64,000 nt of DNA, taken from positions 124,001-188,000 of the forward strand of contig NZ_CAMLHC010000005.1 of assembly GCF_946479755.1 (NCBI RefSeq), in the 5' to 3' direction. A program made the position numbers and the translations under genes. Every line of letters begins with the position of its first letter. Within the stretch, counting starts at the first letter, position 1. This document shows positions 41,629 through 49,940 of this stretch, in pieces. Source of the stretch: an uncultured Chitinophaga sp. Its GTDB lineage: Bacteria; Bacteroidota; Bacteroidia; Chitinophagales; Chitinophagaceae. The notes below the pieces were generated by a model, which was not told the origin of the DNA, did no database searches, and saw nothing but the letters and a program-made list of their open reading frames with translations.

Positions 41629-42264
41629 ATGCTCCAGATAAAACAATTCAGGAAATTTTACCATCATCGGCTGGTCCTTTCCGTCAGCGATTTTAGCATT
41701 GACCGGGGGATTTATTGGATCAAAGGCGCCAATGGCTCCGGTAAAAGTACTTTACTGCGGTCCATCGCCGGCATCCTGCACTTTGAAGGGGATATCATCC
41801 TGCACGACAAACTGTTGCTCAAAAAACACACACGGGCTTACCGCAACGAGGTCAATTTTGCAGAGGCGGAGCCTGTGTTTCCGCCTTATCTCAGCGGCAA
41901 AGAGATGATCGCGCTTTTTGCCAGCGCCAAAAATGCCGCTGCCACGCAGGCGGAGCAATATATCGACGCCATGCAGATGCAGGCTTACATCACCGATCCC
42001 ATCAACACCTATTCCAGCGGCATGCTCAAGAAATTATCACTGGTACTGGCTTTTATTGGCAGACCTTCGCTGGTCCTGCTGGACGAGCCGCTGATCACCA
42101 TGGACCAGCCTTCGCTCGGAGTATTATACAGCTGGATCAGGGAAAGCCGGGAGCAGGGCGTTAGTTTCCTGTTGTCATCGCATCAGTCGCCGGAAGAACA
42201 GGCACTCCCCATGACAGCTACCTTGCAGGTGGAAGCACAAACGCTTAAGCTGGAAACGCCATGA
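41629..42264 (+). CDS. ABC transporter ATP-binding protein
   Basis: A compact 211-residue ATPase subunit. Walker A is GANGSGKST (residues 33-41), the signature is SSGMLKK near residue 129, Walker B is LVLLDEP near 147, and the H-loop His is in LSSHQSP near 182. It most resembles ABC-2 type export ATPases such as CcmA-like subunits. The ATG of the membrane partner overlaps the stop codon by 4 bases (ATGA), so the two are translationally coupled. No third component is present. Substrate unknown. A 7-of-8 -7 element (41618-41625) sits just before the start codon. Confidence 0.87.
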   Translation: MLQIKQFRKFYHHRLVLSVSDFSIDRGIYWIKGANGSGKSTLLRSIAGILHFEGDIILHDKLLLKKHTRAYRNEVNFAEAEPVFPPYLSGKEMIALFASAKNAAATQAEQYIDAMQMQAYITDPINTYSSGMLKKLSLVLAFIGRPSLVLLDEPLITMDQPSLGVLYSWIRESREQGVSFLLSSHQSPEEQALPMTATLQVEAQTLKLETP

Positions 42265-43382
42265 AACATCCGGTATCTGTTTTGCTGACACGCGTGTTCG
42301 CTTATGGATTTTATAAAGTCCATGCCGGCATACTCCTGTTCCTGTTCGTGACGTTTGTCAGCTATGCCTTTTTCATCAATACCGCGGGTGATATTCTTCC
42401 CAGCGCCATGGCCTATTTTCAGCAACTGATTACCATTACGCTGGTCAGCAATCCTTTCATCCTGTTACTATTTTTTATTACCTGCCTGGTATACAATATC
42501 AAAAGCTGGCAATATGTACTGTCGCAGCTTTCAGCGCCGGAGCAACAGTTTATATTTTACAGCACCAATGCCATGCCTCCCGGGAAACAATTTTTCAGCT
42601 GGTTTCGCGTACAGCTGCATATCAATATCCCTGCTTTCGCCTATGGTCTTTTTGCGCTCTTTATCGGTTTTCTATGGCATCATTACCTGTTGCCTGTCCT
42701 CCTGTTTGTTTATCTCTTACTGCTGACAGCTGCGGGGGCGTTGATCTATTTCCGGCAGGCCAATCGTTTTGCCGGCCAGGCCGCTTCCCCGGTGCTGTTA
42801 TGGATAAGCCGCCAGTGGAAAAAACCACTCCCTGCTATATTCCTCTATCACATTGCCGCGCGTCATAAACTCAGCTATGCTATTACCAAGGCTATTACCG
42901 CGCTGATTATCGGGTCCGGCCTGTTCCGGCTGCTGGAGAATCCGCAACAGGATCTGCGGGCCGCCGGCGCATCGGTACTGTTCATTACACTGGCGCATAG
43001 TGTGCTGATATTCCAGGAACAAGACTTTGAGCGGTATTACCTGCGATTTACGAGAAATTTCCCGTACAGCATCCCCCGCGTTTATCTATCCTCCGTACTA
43101 ACGCATGTATTATTGCTGCTACCCGAGCTAACGTGGCTGCTGCTGGCCTTTCCGCCTGCTATGAATCTGATACTGGTGCCGTCGCTGATCGTTTATGTGC
43201 AGCTATTACGGAGCCTCTGTTACCGCTACCCCGTTACCATGAGAAGCTACTTATCGGTGACTTTTTTGCTCTCCGGCCTTCTCTTCTGGTGTATCATGTT
43301 TGGTGGAATTTACTGGCTCTTCCCCTGCTGTTTCATCGCTTCCACCCTGTTTACCGTTTGGGGATACTATCGGCAGGAGTAA
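42261..43382 (+). CDS. Polytopic membrane protein, presumed ABC permease
   Basis: A 373-residue, very hydrophobic protein with about nine or ten transmembrane segments, starting near residues 20-40. It carries no permease motif I can name. It is assigned as partner of the preceding ATPase because the genes overlap by 4 bases and nothing else is in the unit. Two copies could form the transmembrane pathway of an ABC-2-like exporter. No sequence feature indicates the cargo. Confidence 0.7.
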   Translation: MKHPVSVLLTRVFAYGFYKVHAGILLFLFVTFVSYAFFINTAGDILPSAMAYFQQLITITLVSNPFILLLFFITCLVYNIKSWQYVLSQLSAPEQQFIFYSTNAMPPGKQFFSWFRVQLHINIPAFAYGLFALFIGFLWHHYLLPVLLFVYLLLLTAAGALIYFRQANRFAGQAASPVLLWISRQWKKPLPAIFLYHIAARHKLSYAITKAITALIIGSGLFRLLENPQQDLRAAGASVLFITLAHSVLIFQEQDFERYYLRFTRNFPYSIPRVYLSSVLTHVLLLLPELTWLLLAFPPAMNLILVPSLIVYVQLLRSLCYRYPVTMRSYLSVTFLLSGLLFWCIMFGGIYWLFPCCFIASTLFTVWGYYRQE

Positions 43383-43398
43383 TATTTAATCAATTTCA

Positions 43399-43429
43399 AT
43401 AAATATTTATCGAAAATCAATAAATTTAT
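43399..43429. promoter_or_regulatory. Twin palindromes upstream of the DUF2975/HTH operon
   Basis: ATAAATATTTAT (43399-43410) and ATAAATTTAT (43420-43429) are both perfect palindromes preceded by CA, and their centres are 20 bases apart, about two helical turns. They lie directly upstream of a probable -7 element (TATTTTAG, 43431-43438, 7 of 8). They are good candidates for operators bound by the operon's own HTH protein. Confidence 0.5.
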
Positions 43430-43466
43430 GTATTTTAGTGGGGTTAAACCGCAAAACTCCATTATT

Positions 43467-44012
43467 ATGAAAGTTAACACCACCCAGGTACTGAAAATTC
43501 TCTACGTCCTGTCATGGATCATCTTTGTAGGTATATGTATTCAAGCCGGCGGCTTTATCACCAATGCTGTTTTTGCGCTCGCGAAACCATCGGTGGTAAA
43601 AAATCTATATCACGAAGCGGACCTGTCTGCGTTGCTGCAATTCAGCATCGCGCACTTTTTCACCTTGCTGACGGTCATGAGCATCGTCGCTGTATTAAAG
43701 GCGACCCTGTTTTACCAGATCATTACCCTGTTAACAGCAAAAAAGCTGAACCTTGCGCAACCGTTCAACAGCACGGTGGGACGTTTCATCATCAGGTTAT
43801 CCTACCTGTCGTTTCTGATCGGACTGTTTTCCTGGTGCGGTGTAAAGTACGGCGCATGGCTGGCGGAGCAGGGCGTCAAAATGCCGGATGTGCAGTATTT
43901 AAGCATCGGCGGCGCCGATGTATGGCTGTTTATGGGCGTGATCATTTTCGTCATCGCGCAGATCTTTAAGAGAGGCATTGAATTGCAAACCGAAAACGAA
44001 TTAACTGTATAG
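43467..44012 (+). CDS. DUF2975 membrane protein
   Basis: A 181-residue protein with four transmembrane helices (about 10-35, 55-85, 110-135 and 148-168), matching DUF2975. I chose the ATG at 43467 because the earlier in-frame start at 43428 overlaps the predicted promoter. The HTH gene starts 2 bases after its stop codon. DUF2975 genes are often paired with a small YozG-like HTH gene in Firmicutes and Bacteroidota; the function of the pair is not established to my knowledge. Confidence 0.83.
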   Translation: MKVNTTQVLKILYVLSWIIFVGICIQAGGFITNAVFALAKPSVVKNLYHEADLSALLQFSIAHFFTLLTVMSIVAVLKATLFYQIITLLTAKKLNLAQPFNSTVGRFIIRLSYLSFLIGLFSWCGVKYGAWLAEQGVKMPDVQYLSIGGADVWLFMGVIIFVIAQIFKRGIELQTENELTV

Positions 44013-44014
44013 CT

Positions 44015-44227
44015 ATGGCAATTATCGTAAACCTGGATGTCATGATGGCCAAAAGGAAAATGTCTTTAAACGAACTGTCGGAAAAAGTGGGGCTCACCCT
44101 GGCCAACCTGTCTATCCTGAAAACAGGCAAAGCCAAAGCAGTGCGTTTCAGCACGCTGGACGCTATCTGCAAAGCGCTGGACTGCCAGCCGGCGGATATC
44201 CTGGAATACCAGCAGGACGAAGCATAA
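44015..44227 (+). CDS. Small XRE-type (YozG-like) HTH transcriptional regulator
   Basis: A 70-residue protein that is almost entirely one Cro/C1-type helix-turn-helix: MSLNELSEKVGLTLANLSILKTGK near residues 16-39, then ALDCQPADILEY. It has no extra sensing domain, so it may rely on the co-encoded DUF2975 membrane protein for signal input. It starts 2 bases after that gene. Twin palindromes before the operon suggest autoregulation. It ends 10 bases from the convergent truncated AlkZ-like gene. Confidence 0.87.
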   Translation: MAIIVNLDVMMAKRKMSLNELSEKVGLTLANLSILKTGKAKAVRFSTLDAICKALDCQPADILEYQQDEA

Positions 44228-44237
44228 GCGTATCTTG

Positions 44238-45050
44238 TCAGCCATCATAGGCTATCCGGAATTCACCATCTTTAGGTAATTCCTTCATGCTCCGTATAAC
44301 CGGCGCCGTTACCTCCATATCGGCGGTATACCAATAAGCCTCTCCTTCCACCACCTGGTAAGCCAGGCGCGCCATGGCGATGCCTTCCTTCCCCTGTGGC
44401 ACAGACAGTCCGCTCCACGCCACGAAGTCCTGCAGCCGTGCCGGACCGCGGCTGCGGAAATAACGGTCGGTCAGCAGCCACAGGGCTTCTGCGGCATCAT
44501 AGTGCCTGGAGGTATGCGGCTGCAGCTGATAGGTAAAGGTGTTCCCTGCCAGCGGGCCGTTACGGATCACGCCTTCCAGCTCTGCGTCCATCAGGAGAAA
44601 AGGCATCCGCAGGTCCTGCGGACCTAGTCCCAGTACCGGTGTCAGTTGCGCGCGGGTCAGTTGCTGCCCGTCGCGGAGCGCTGTCTCCAGCCGGCGGCGG
44701 CTCTGTTTCAGCAAAGCCGCATCGATGCCCAGCATCCGGTGTAAGCGCCGACCCGCCTGCTGTACACCGGGTAACGTGAACGGCTGTATCCGCACGCTGT
44801 CTGCAGCCGTCACCAGCGCGGGCAGCGGCTTTAGCAGAAAACTGCGCCGCAGCAGTCCCTCGTTGACCAGCCGGTCGGTATCGTTGTAACGGGGCGCCAG
44901 CAGCCGTGCTGCAATGCTCCGTTTGGCGGTGGCATAATCCTCCGCCTGTACACATCCCATCCACTGCACCACTGTTGCGGCCGATGTATGGGAACTGCCA
45001 CCGAGCAGCTGGTTGCGCAGCCGGTGACGCATAATGTCGCTGTCTGTCAT
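44238..45050 (-). CDS. Winged-helix AlkZ-like protein, C-terminally truncated
   Basis: A member of the HTH_42 family of DNA-binding or DNA-glycosylase-like proteins. The N-terminal winged-helix region (MRHRLRNQLLGG, then VQWMGCVQAEDYATAKRS near residue 30) and middle domains are clear. Relatives usually run to about 350 residues or more; this one stops at 270, at a segment (EFRIAYDG) that resembles the conserved Asp-Glu-Tyr / Ala-Tyr-Lys-Asp block of full-length proteins. The missing 3' part would lie where the DUF2975/HTH genes now sit. The ATG at 45050 is preferred over a TTG at 45098. Probably non-functional or altered. Confidence 0.7.
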   Translation of the reverse strand: MTDSDIMRHRLRNQLLGGSSHTSAATVVQWMGCVQAEDYATAKRSIAARLLAPRYNDTDRLVNEGLLRRSFLLKPLPALVTAADSVRIQPFTLPGVQQAGRRLHRMLGIDAALLKQSRRRLETALRDGQQLTRAQLTPVLGLGPQDLRMPFLLMDAELEGVIRNGPLAGNTFTYQLQPHTSRHYDAAEALWLLTDRYFRSRGPARLQDFVAWSGLSVPQGKEGIAMARLAYQVVEGEAYWYTADMEVTAPVIRSMKELPKDGEFRIAYDG

Positions 45051-45114
45051 AAGCCCTGCATCATCATTTATCACAAAGCTAAAAGCGGTATGTGACAACA
45101 GTATGTCAGCTGGG

Positions 45115-45426
45115 TTACTTTTCTTCCATTTTAGCCAGGATATGGCGGTCTACATAAAAAGTCCCGAACGGGATCATACAGGCCAGCAACACTTTCCAGG
45201 TGGTGGTGCGGAAGGCCCATTTATAGGCCACACCCACGCTGATGGTATTAATGACGAAAAACACGAACAGCAGTCCGTGTACCGGCCCTATGGCCTTTAC
45301 CAGCGCCGGGTTCTGCGCGAAATACTTCATGGGCACGGCGATACCGATGAGCAACAATAAAGAAACCCCTTCCAGCAGGCCTAACAGCCGCAGCCTGCCC
45401 AATTGTGTGGTGAAAAATCTGGTCAT
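45115..45426 (-). CDS. DUF3817 small membrane protein
   Basis: A 103-residue protein with three transmembrane helices. The DUF3817 pattern is visible in LLGLLEGVSLLLLIGIAVPMKY, then GPVHGLLFVFF and IPFGTFYVDRHIL at the end. I chose the ATG at 45426; the open frame runs further upstream but there it overlaps the preceding membrane gene in another frame. It begins 2 bases after that gene's stop. Function of the family is unknown. Confidence 0.83.
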   Translation of the reverse strand: MTRFFTTQLGRLRLLGLLEGVSLLLLIGIAVPMKYFAQNPALVKAIGPVHGLLFVFFVINTISVGVAYKWAFRTTTWKVLLACMIPFGTFYVDRHILAKMEEK

Positions 45427-45428
45427 AA

Positions 45429-45893
45429 CTAAAACATTCGGATATATGGCCGGTGGGCCAGTGGAGAAAAAGGCCAGGGTATGGCCGCCAGTATCAGTAA
45501 CAGCGCCAGCAAAAACCAGATGGCCATCGTCCTGAATTTTCGTGTATCCGCCGCCTGCCGTTTGGCCGCAGCGCTGCCGATGGTGAGCAGGATCACGGCC
45601 ACCGTCATCAGCAACACATGTATCCACCCGAAAAAACGGAATTCAAAAGGCATAGCCGCCTCTTTGGCATGGACCCGGAAATAAGCGGTGAGCGGACTTT
45701 GAAAATACAGGATATAACCTATCAGCAGCTGTACGTGCGCGATGGTAGCTGTCAGATGCCGTACCAGGTTGTCCTGGCGGGTAAAGGACCTGCGGCCCGC
45801 CCATCCGGCCACGCCCCTTCCGATGGCATAGAGGAGGCCTGTCAGCAGCAACCAGCGGGTAACGCTGTGCAAAAATAAAAGCATGGAATACAT
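45429..45893 (-). CDS. Four-helix membrane protein, unknown
   Basis: A 154-residue protein with four predicted transmembrane helices (about 5-25, 45-65, 85-105 and 120-140). Conserved-looking histidines sit in LFLHSVTRWLL (His9), VRHLTATIAHVQLL (near 45 and 52) and GWIHVLL (near 91). The arrangement is compatible with a heme-binding cytochrome-b-like bundle, which is inference. It precedes the DUF3817 gene by 2 bases. A 7-of-8 -7 element (complement of 45898-45905) lies 4 bases before its ATG. Confidence 0.68.
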   Translation of the reverse strand: MYSMLLFLHSVTRWLLLTGLLYAIGRGVAGWAGRRSFTRQDNLVRHLTATIAHVQLLIGYILYFQSPLTAYFRVHAKEAAMPFEFRFFGWIHVLLMTVAVILLTIGSAAAKRQAADTRKFRTMAIWFLLALLLILAAIPWPFSPLAHRPYIRMF

Positions 45894-45946
45894 GCTGCAA
45901 AATTGAGGAGGAATGCAGCGGTCCGTTAGGACAGAAAAAGCATGTT

Positions 45947-46858
45947 TCAGGACTTTTCAATCCTGCTTCGGAATTCCGTTGGCGTGATACCCTCATATTT
46001 TTTAAACAGCCGGGCGAAGTAAGACGCATCTTCTATGCCTACTGCCAGCGCCACCTCACTGACGGACATCTCTTTCTGCGACAATAACATTTTGGCTTCC
46101 AGCACCGTCGCCTCTGCGATCCAGCGGGTGGGCGTTTTGCCGGTCACCATTTTAACGGTTTTATTGAGATGATTGGGCGTGATGTGTAACGCCGCCGCCA
46201 GGTCGGTCACCAGCCGCCATCGGGGCATACCGCCGAAAAGCAGGTCGCGGAAACGGTTCGTGAGCTGCAGCGCCACCGTCCCCTCCGGCCGCTGCAAGGG
46301 TTGATATACCGCATTTACCTCGCTCAGCAAAGTGATCAGGTAGGACTGGATAATATTCGGACGGGCAATGCCCTGCTGCCGGTATTCATAGTACAAACGC
46401 TCCAGCAGCTGCCGGATAAAACCGGCTGTCTGGCTGTCGGGGCGCACGGCAGGATGGCCCCAGCTGCGCAGGCATTCAAAATCTTTCAGCAGCATACTGC
46501 TGAGAAAACGGCCCATCAGCATGTCGTCATGAAAACCATACAGGTAACCTTTGTTTACCTGTCCGCCGGTGAAAGAAAACAGCTGCCCGGCAGCCACAAA
46601 CAACAGCTCATTTGCATAGATAGTATACGTTTCACTGCCCACTTTCATAAAGGCGCTGCCTTCCGTCAGAAAGAGGCAGAAATGCATGGCCGATCTCGAA
46701 GCCGGCACCTTGCCTTTCACATGCGGATACATGTCCTCCAGCTTCACGATAAAAAATTTTTCCCGGCCTCCGCTAAATACCGATTGCCTGTCCATTCCCG
46801 GCATATAGGCCGCTGTAAAGGCTGCGGGGTCGTCTATACTGATGGTTTTTTCCGGCAT
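45947..46858 (-). CDS. AraC-family transcriptional regulator
   Basis: A 303-residue regulator with an N-terminal cupin-like domain (about 25-160) and a C-terminal AraC HTH (about 205-300), containing MSVSEVALAVGIEDASYFARLFKKYEG in two adjacent stretches. The protein begins with MPEKTISIDD. It lies 53 bases upstream of two small membrane genes on the same strand and divergent from a lipoprotein gene; the 70-base gap holds a perfect palindrome (TACCTAGGTA, 46894-46903). Target and effector are unknown. Confidence 0.87.
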   Translation of the reverse strand: MPEKTISIDDPAAFTAAYMPGMDRQSVFSGGREKFFIVKLEDMYPHVKGKVPASRSAMHFCLFLTEGSAFMKVGSETYTIYANELLFVAAGQLFSFTGGQVNKGYLYGFHDDMLMGRFLSSMLLKDFECLRSWGHPAVRPDSQTAGFIRQLLERLYYEYRQQGIARPNIIQSYLITLLSEVNAVYQPLQRPEGTVALQLTNRFRDLLFGGMPRWRLVTDLAAALHITPNHLNKTVKMVTGKTPTRWIAEATVLEAKMLLSQKEMSVSEVALAVGIEDASYFARLFKKYEGITPTEFRSRIEKS

Positions 46859-46928
46859 TGTCCAACAGGTATTAAATTATTTACATACTTTAGTACCTAG
46901 GTAGACGTTTATATACCACACATATTTT

Positions 46929-47384
46929 ATGAAGAAGTATTTTATTTACCTGTTGCCTGTATGCATGACCATTGCCTGTGCTGACCGAAATAACCAACAA
47001 GGGAAGACCGACACCACAACAGCTACTGTCAACAACGCACCACCTGCCGCCAATAACGCGCAGGCTCCGGCTACATCCGGCAACGACACCGATGCAGCGC
47101 CCGGCTGGGCAGATTCACTGATCCTGGCCTATGCGCAGGAAACCAGCAATGAACTGATCCGTTACGCCGTCAAAGACAAAACACTCGAATGGATGCTGGA
47201 CCGGACCGAGGAAACCGATTCGGCGACATACCTGATTTACCATCTCGGTCATCACATGGAAGAACCGGACCATTCCGATCCCCGCTTCGTGACCGACGGT
47301 TGGGTGTATATCAACAAAGCAACAAGAAAACTTTACGAATACGATCTGCCGGCAGACAGCCTGATTCCCTGGCAGAAAAAATAA
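46929..47384 (+). CDS. Small lipoprotein, unknown function
   Basis: A 151-residue protein with a lipoprotein signal; the lipobox Cys at residue 17 or so is in MTIACAD. A low-complexity Thr/Ala/Asn/Pro linker follows (about 20-55), then a small folded domain ending near a conserved-looking YINKATRKLYEYDLP segment. It is probably anchored in the outer or inner membrane facing the periplasm. Its stop codon abuts that of the convergent FMN reductase. I recognise no family. Confidence 0.75.
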   Translation: MKKYFIYLLPVCMTIACADRNNQQGKTDTTTATVNNAPPAANNAQAPATSGNDTDAAPGWADSLILAYAQETSNELIRYAVKDKTLEWMLDRTEETDSATYLIYHLGHHMEEPDHSDPRFVTDGWVYINKATRKLYEYDLPADSLIPWQKK

Positions 47385-47957
47385 TTAACGCAATGATGGT
47401 GGAGGAAGCAGCTCCACAGGTTCTTCCTTCACCACTGCTATCAACGCGTGTATCAGCCCTTTCACTTTTTCCAGTGTAGCCGCATCCGTTATCACCCCTT
47501 CCTGGTTCAGCTTCGTTTTCACCGCGGAAATCACCAGCTGCGCATCCGTAGCGATCTTCGATTCAATTATCAGTAAAGTACCCAGCAACGACGCGTGTGC
47601 TTTGACGCCGGAAGTGCCGGCTGTAATCAGCGCGACCGGCTTTTTCGAAAACTCCATGGAAGACACCGTCCAGTCGATCGCATTTTTCAGCGTGCCGGGC
47701 ACACCAATGGCATATTCCGGCGAACAGATCAGTACTGCATCCGCGGCACGCAGTCTTTCACGAAAGGCTGTCACCGCTGCCGGCGGCGTGTCCTGGTCAA
47801 GGTCAGGATTAAAATGCGGGATATCCGTCAACCCTTCGAACAGCTGTACATCTGCCACATCTGCCGCCAAAACGGCAATAGCCTGTATCAGCTGGTGATT
47901 GGAGGACTGTTGCCGGGTGCTGCCGGAAATAGCGAGTAACTGTATTTTATGGGACAT
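47385..47957 (-). CDS. NADPH-dependent FMN reductase
   Basis: A flavodoxin-like FMN reductase of 190 residues that reduces FMN, quinones or similar electron acceptors with NAD(P)H. The phosphate-binding loop is ISGSTRQQSSNHQL (residues 10-23), and the flavin-contact motif SPEYAIGVPGTLKNAIDW is near residue 79. An exact -7 element (TATTTTTG) lies 24 bases upstream, fused with the T-run of the previous gene's terminator. It converges with the lipoprotein gene. Confidence 0.88.
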   Translation of the reverse strand: MSHKIQLLAISGSTRQQSSNHQLIQAIAVLAADVADVQLFEGLTDIPHFNPDLDQDTPPAAVTAFRERLRAADAVLICSPEYAIGVPGTLKNAIDWTVSSMEFSKKPVALITAGTSGVKAHASLLGTLLIIESKIATDAQLVISAVKTKLNQEGVITDAATLEKVKGLIHALIAVVKEEPVELLPPPSLR

Positions 47958-47980
47958 GCGGTCGATTCTTTTTTACCGCC

Positions 47981-47988
47981 CAAAAATA
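47981..47988 (-). promoter_or_regulatory. -7 element (TATTTTTG) for the FMN reductase
   Basis: An exact TAnnTTTG match on the - strand, predicted start near 47974. The element is the T-run of the terminator hairpin directly upstream, so end and start signals overlap. Confidence 0.6.
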
Positions 47989-47990
47989 CG

Positions 47991-48018
47991 AAACCCCGGC
48001 TGCATACAACCGGGGTTT
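47991..48018 (-). terminator. Rho-independent terminator after the GH29 unit
   Basis: Stem AAACCCCGG / CCGGGGTTT with a 10-base loop. On the - strand it follows the stop codon of the 104-residue gene by 7 bases and precedes CGTATTTTTG. The + strand also has a T-run after the stem, so it may work in both directions. Confidence 0.78.
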
Positions 48019-48025
48019 GATTTTT

Positions 48026-48340
48026 TTATGCTGTCCGTTTCAGATGCTGCATCGCTGTGATGATATCCAGCATCAGTTCTTCACTGGCGAATACATCATG
48101 CATCCACGGGTCAATAGATTCAAACAGGTAATACTGTCCCACACGGTACAAACGGGAATACCCGTCTATATCGGCCAGCTGACGCAGCAGCTCCACCTTC
48201 CGTCCTGTCGTTGCCTGTGGTAACGCCAACGGATATAGGCGGCGGACATCGTCTTCTGTCCAGCCTTCTCCCAGCATAGACTGCAATGAGGGTGCATCGA
48301 GCAGCCCGGCCTCGCGGAGGCAATCTCCTTCAAAGTTCAT
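48026..48340 (-). CDS. Unknown protein, 104 residues, downstream of GH29
   Basis: I do not recognise it. The soluble protein has two helical halves (for example TGRKVELLRQLADIDGYSRLYR) and a tail with MLDIITAMQHLKR. It begins 6 bases after the GH29 stop codon on the same strand and is followed by a terminator, so it is the last gene of the fucosidase transcript. There is no export signal, so it stays in the cytoplasm. No function can be inferred. Confidence 0.6.
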   Translation of the reverse strand: MNFEGDCLREAGLLDAPSLQSMLGEGWTEDDVRRLYPLALPQATTGRKVELLRQLADIDGYSRLYRVGQYYLFESIDPWMHDVFASEELMLDIITAMQHLKRTA

Positions 48341-48346
48341 GAACGC

Positions 48347-49795
48347 TTATTTTATCTTCACTACAAAAAGTTGCGGAGAGACATCTCCCGGGCGAAGCCC
48401 TGATAAATTGATCACAAAATCCTTCCCCTCCTGTTGTCCTTTGATTGATTTGCTGCAACCCAGAATGCTACAGGTGGCATTCTTGGGAGCGGTATAGTTA
48501 CGGATGCGCAGTTGTTGTTCAAAACGTGGCACTATGCAATATAAGGCATCTTTCCCGGTAGTGAAAAACATTTCTATATGTGCGTGCGCTGCCGACGGTT
48601 GCACCATAGCAGCGATATTATAACCGGACATATAGCTGGCTGCTTTCACCTCCGGACGCTTGCCGCTGCTCCATTGCCGGGTCTCTTTCCAGGCTTTGGT
48701 TTCATAGATGGCCTCTCCGTTCACTTTCAGCCACGTGCCCATGTCCAGCAAACGTTGCTGCATGATCACAGGGATACGTCCGTCTGCCGTTGGACCGATG
48801 TCCAGCAACAGGTTACCACCGCGGGACACGATGTCCGTCAGCAACAACAACAGGTCGTTGCTCTTTTTATAATCGTCGGCTGTCTCCATCCGGTTGTAAC
48901 CGTAAGACTGTCCGATGCCCTGGCTCTCTTCCCATACCACGCCCGGCTGCATGCCACTGCCATACTCCGATGTCAGGTAAGTGGCGCCGTTGTTTTTGCC
49001 ACGCGTATTACTGCCCCAGCGGTCATCCACCGCTACTTCATCCTTCACCGGCGATTCGTTGTACAGCCATGCCAGCAGCTCCGTGCTGTGCCACGCCGTG
49101 TCCGACATCTCCCATTCCCCGTCAGAAAAAATAACGGAAGGCTTGTAGCGGGTCACCAGGTCTTTGAACTGCGGCATCATCACTTCTTTCACGTATCGCT
49201 GTTTGTCTGATGTATACAACGGGTTGAACCATTCATACAAAGAGTAATAATATCCCATTCGCAAACCGGCCTTCCGCACCGCTGCCGTCAGATCGCCCAG
49301 CAAATCACGTTTAGGCGTCCCCGTTACTGCATTCCACGGACGGTCCCACGAGGCATCGGCCTCTTTGTTATCCCACAAACAATAGCCTTCATGATGTTTG
49401 GAAGTCAGCACCACATAACGGGCGCCGGAGCGTTTGAAAACATCGGCCCACTGCGCGGGATCAAAAAGGGAGGCGGTAAATTGTTTCTCCAGCTGCTGGT
49501 AAGGTACATCGCGCCCGTACTGCTGATCGTGGAAAGCCCGCACTTTCGCATGGCTCCCCTCTTTTGTGCCGTCGAGGTTGTACCAGTACCATTCGGAATA
49601 ACCGCCCGGCCCTACAACAGCAAAAGATGGTACGGCATAAACGCCCCAATGGATAAAGATGCCGAACTTGGCTTCATTAAACCAGGCAGGAATACCCCGC
49701 TTGTTCAGGGAGTTCCAGTCAGCCGTATATTTTTGCGCAAAGAGTGTGGAAAAACTGCATAGCACCAAGGCCATGCCTGATAGCATTTTCTTCAT
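48347..49795 (-). CDS. Secreted alpha-L-fucosidase, glycoside hydrolase family 29
   Basis: Removes alpha-linked L-fucose from glycan ends. The signal peptide covers about residues 1-20. The catalytic barrel begins with GIPAWFNEAKFGIFIHWGVY, the family start, and TSKHHEGYCLWD lies near residue 132. Asp225 in VIFSDGEWE is the predicted nucleophile. A GNLLLDIGPTADG segment is near residue 335. The 482-residue length fits. A short unknown gene follows 6 bases downstream. No SusC/SusD pair is adjacent, so it is not part of a local PUL. Confidence 0.92.
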   Translation of the reverse strand: MKKMLSGMALVLCSFSTLFAQKYTADWNSLNKRGIPAWFNEAKFGIFIHWGVYAVPSFAVVGPGGYSEWYWYNLDGTKEGSHAKVRAFHDQQYGRDVPYQQLEKQFTASLFDPAQWADVFKRSGARYVVLTSKHHEGYCLWDNKEADASWDRPWNAVTGTPKRDLLGDLTAAVRKAGLRMGYYYSLYEWFNPLYTSDKQRYVKEVMMPQFKDLVTRYKPSVIFSDGEWEMSDTAWHSTELLAWLYNESPVKDEVAVDDRWGSNTRGKNNGATYLTSEYGSGMQPGVVWEESQGIGQSYGYNRMETADDYKKSNDLLLLLTDIVSRGGNLLLDIGPTADGRIPVIMQQRLLDMGTWLKVNGEAIYETKAWKETRQWSSGKRPEVKAASYMSGYNIAAMVQPSAAHAHIEMFFTTGKDALYCIVPRFEQQLRIRNYTAPKNATCSILGCSKSIKGQQEGKDFVINLSGLRPGDVSPQLFVVKIK

Positions 49796-49940
49796 GAATA
49801 ATGGAATTTTAGCAGTAACGTGAAACCCGTACTTTACCGGTAATAAATATATACACCACGCCGGCTAATTCCAAATATGTAACCTTTTTCAAACACGGAG
49901 CGTTATCACCGCATGAAAAGAATTTTATGGTGGTACGCTC

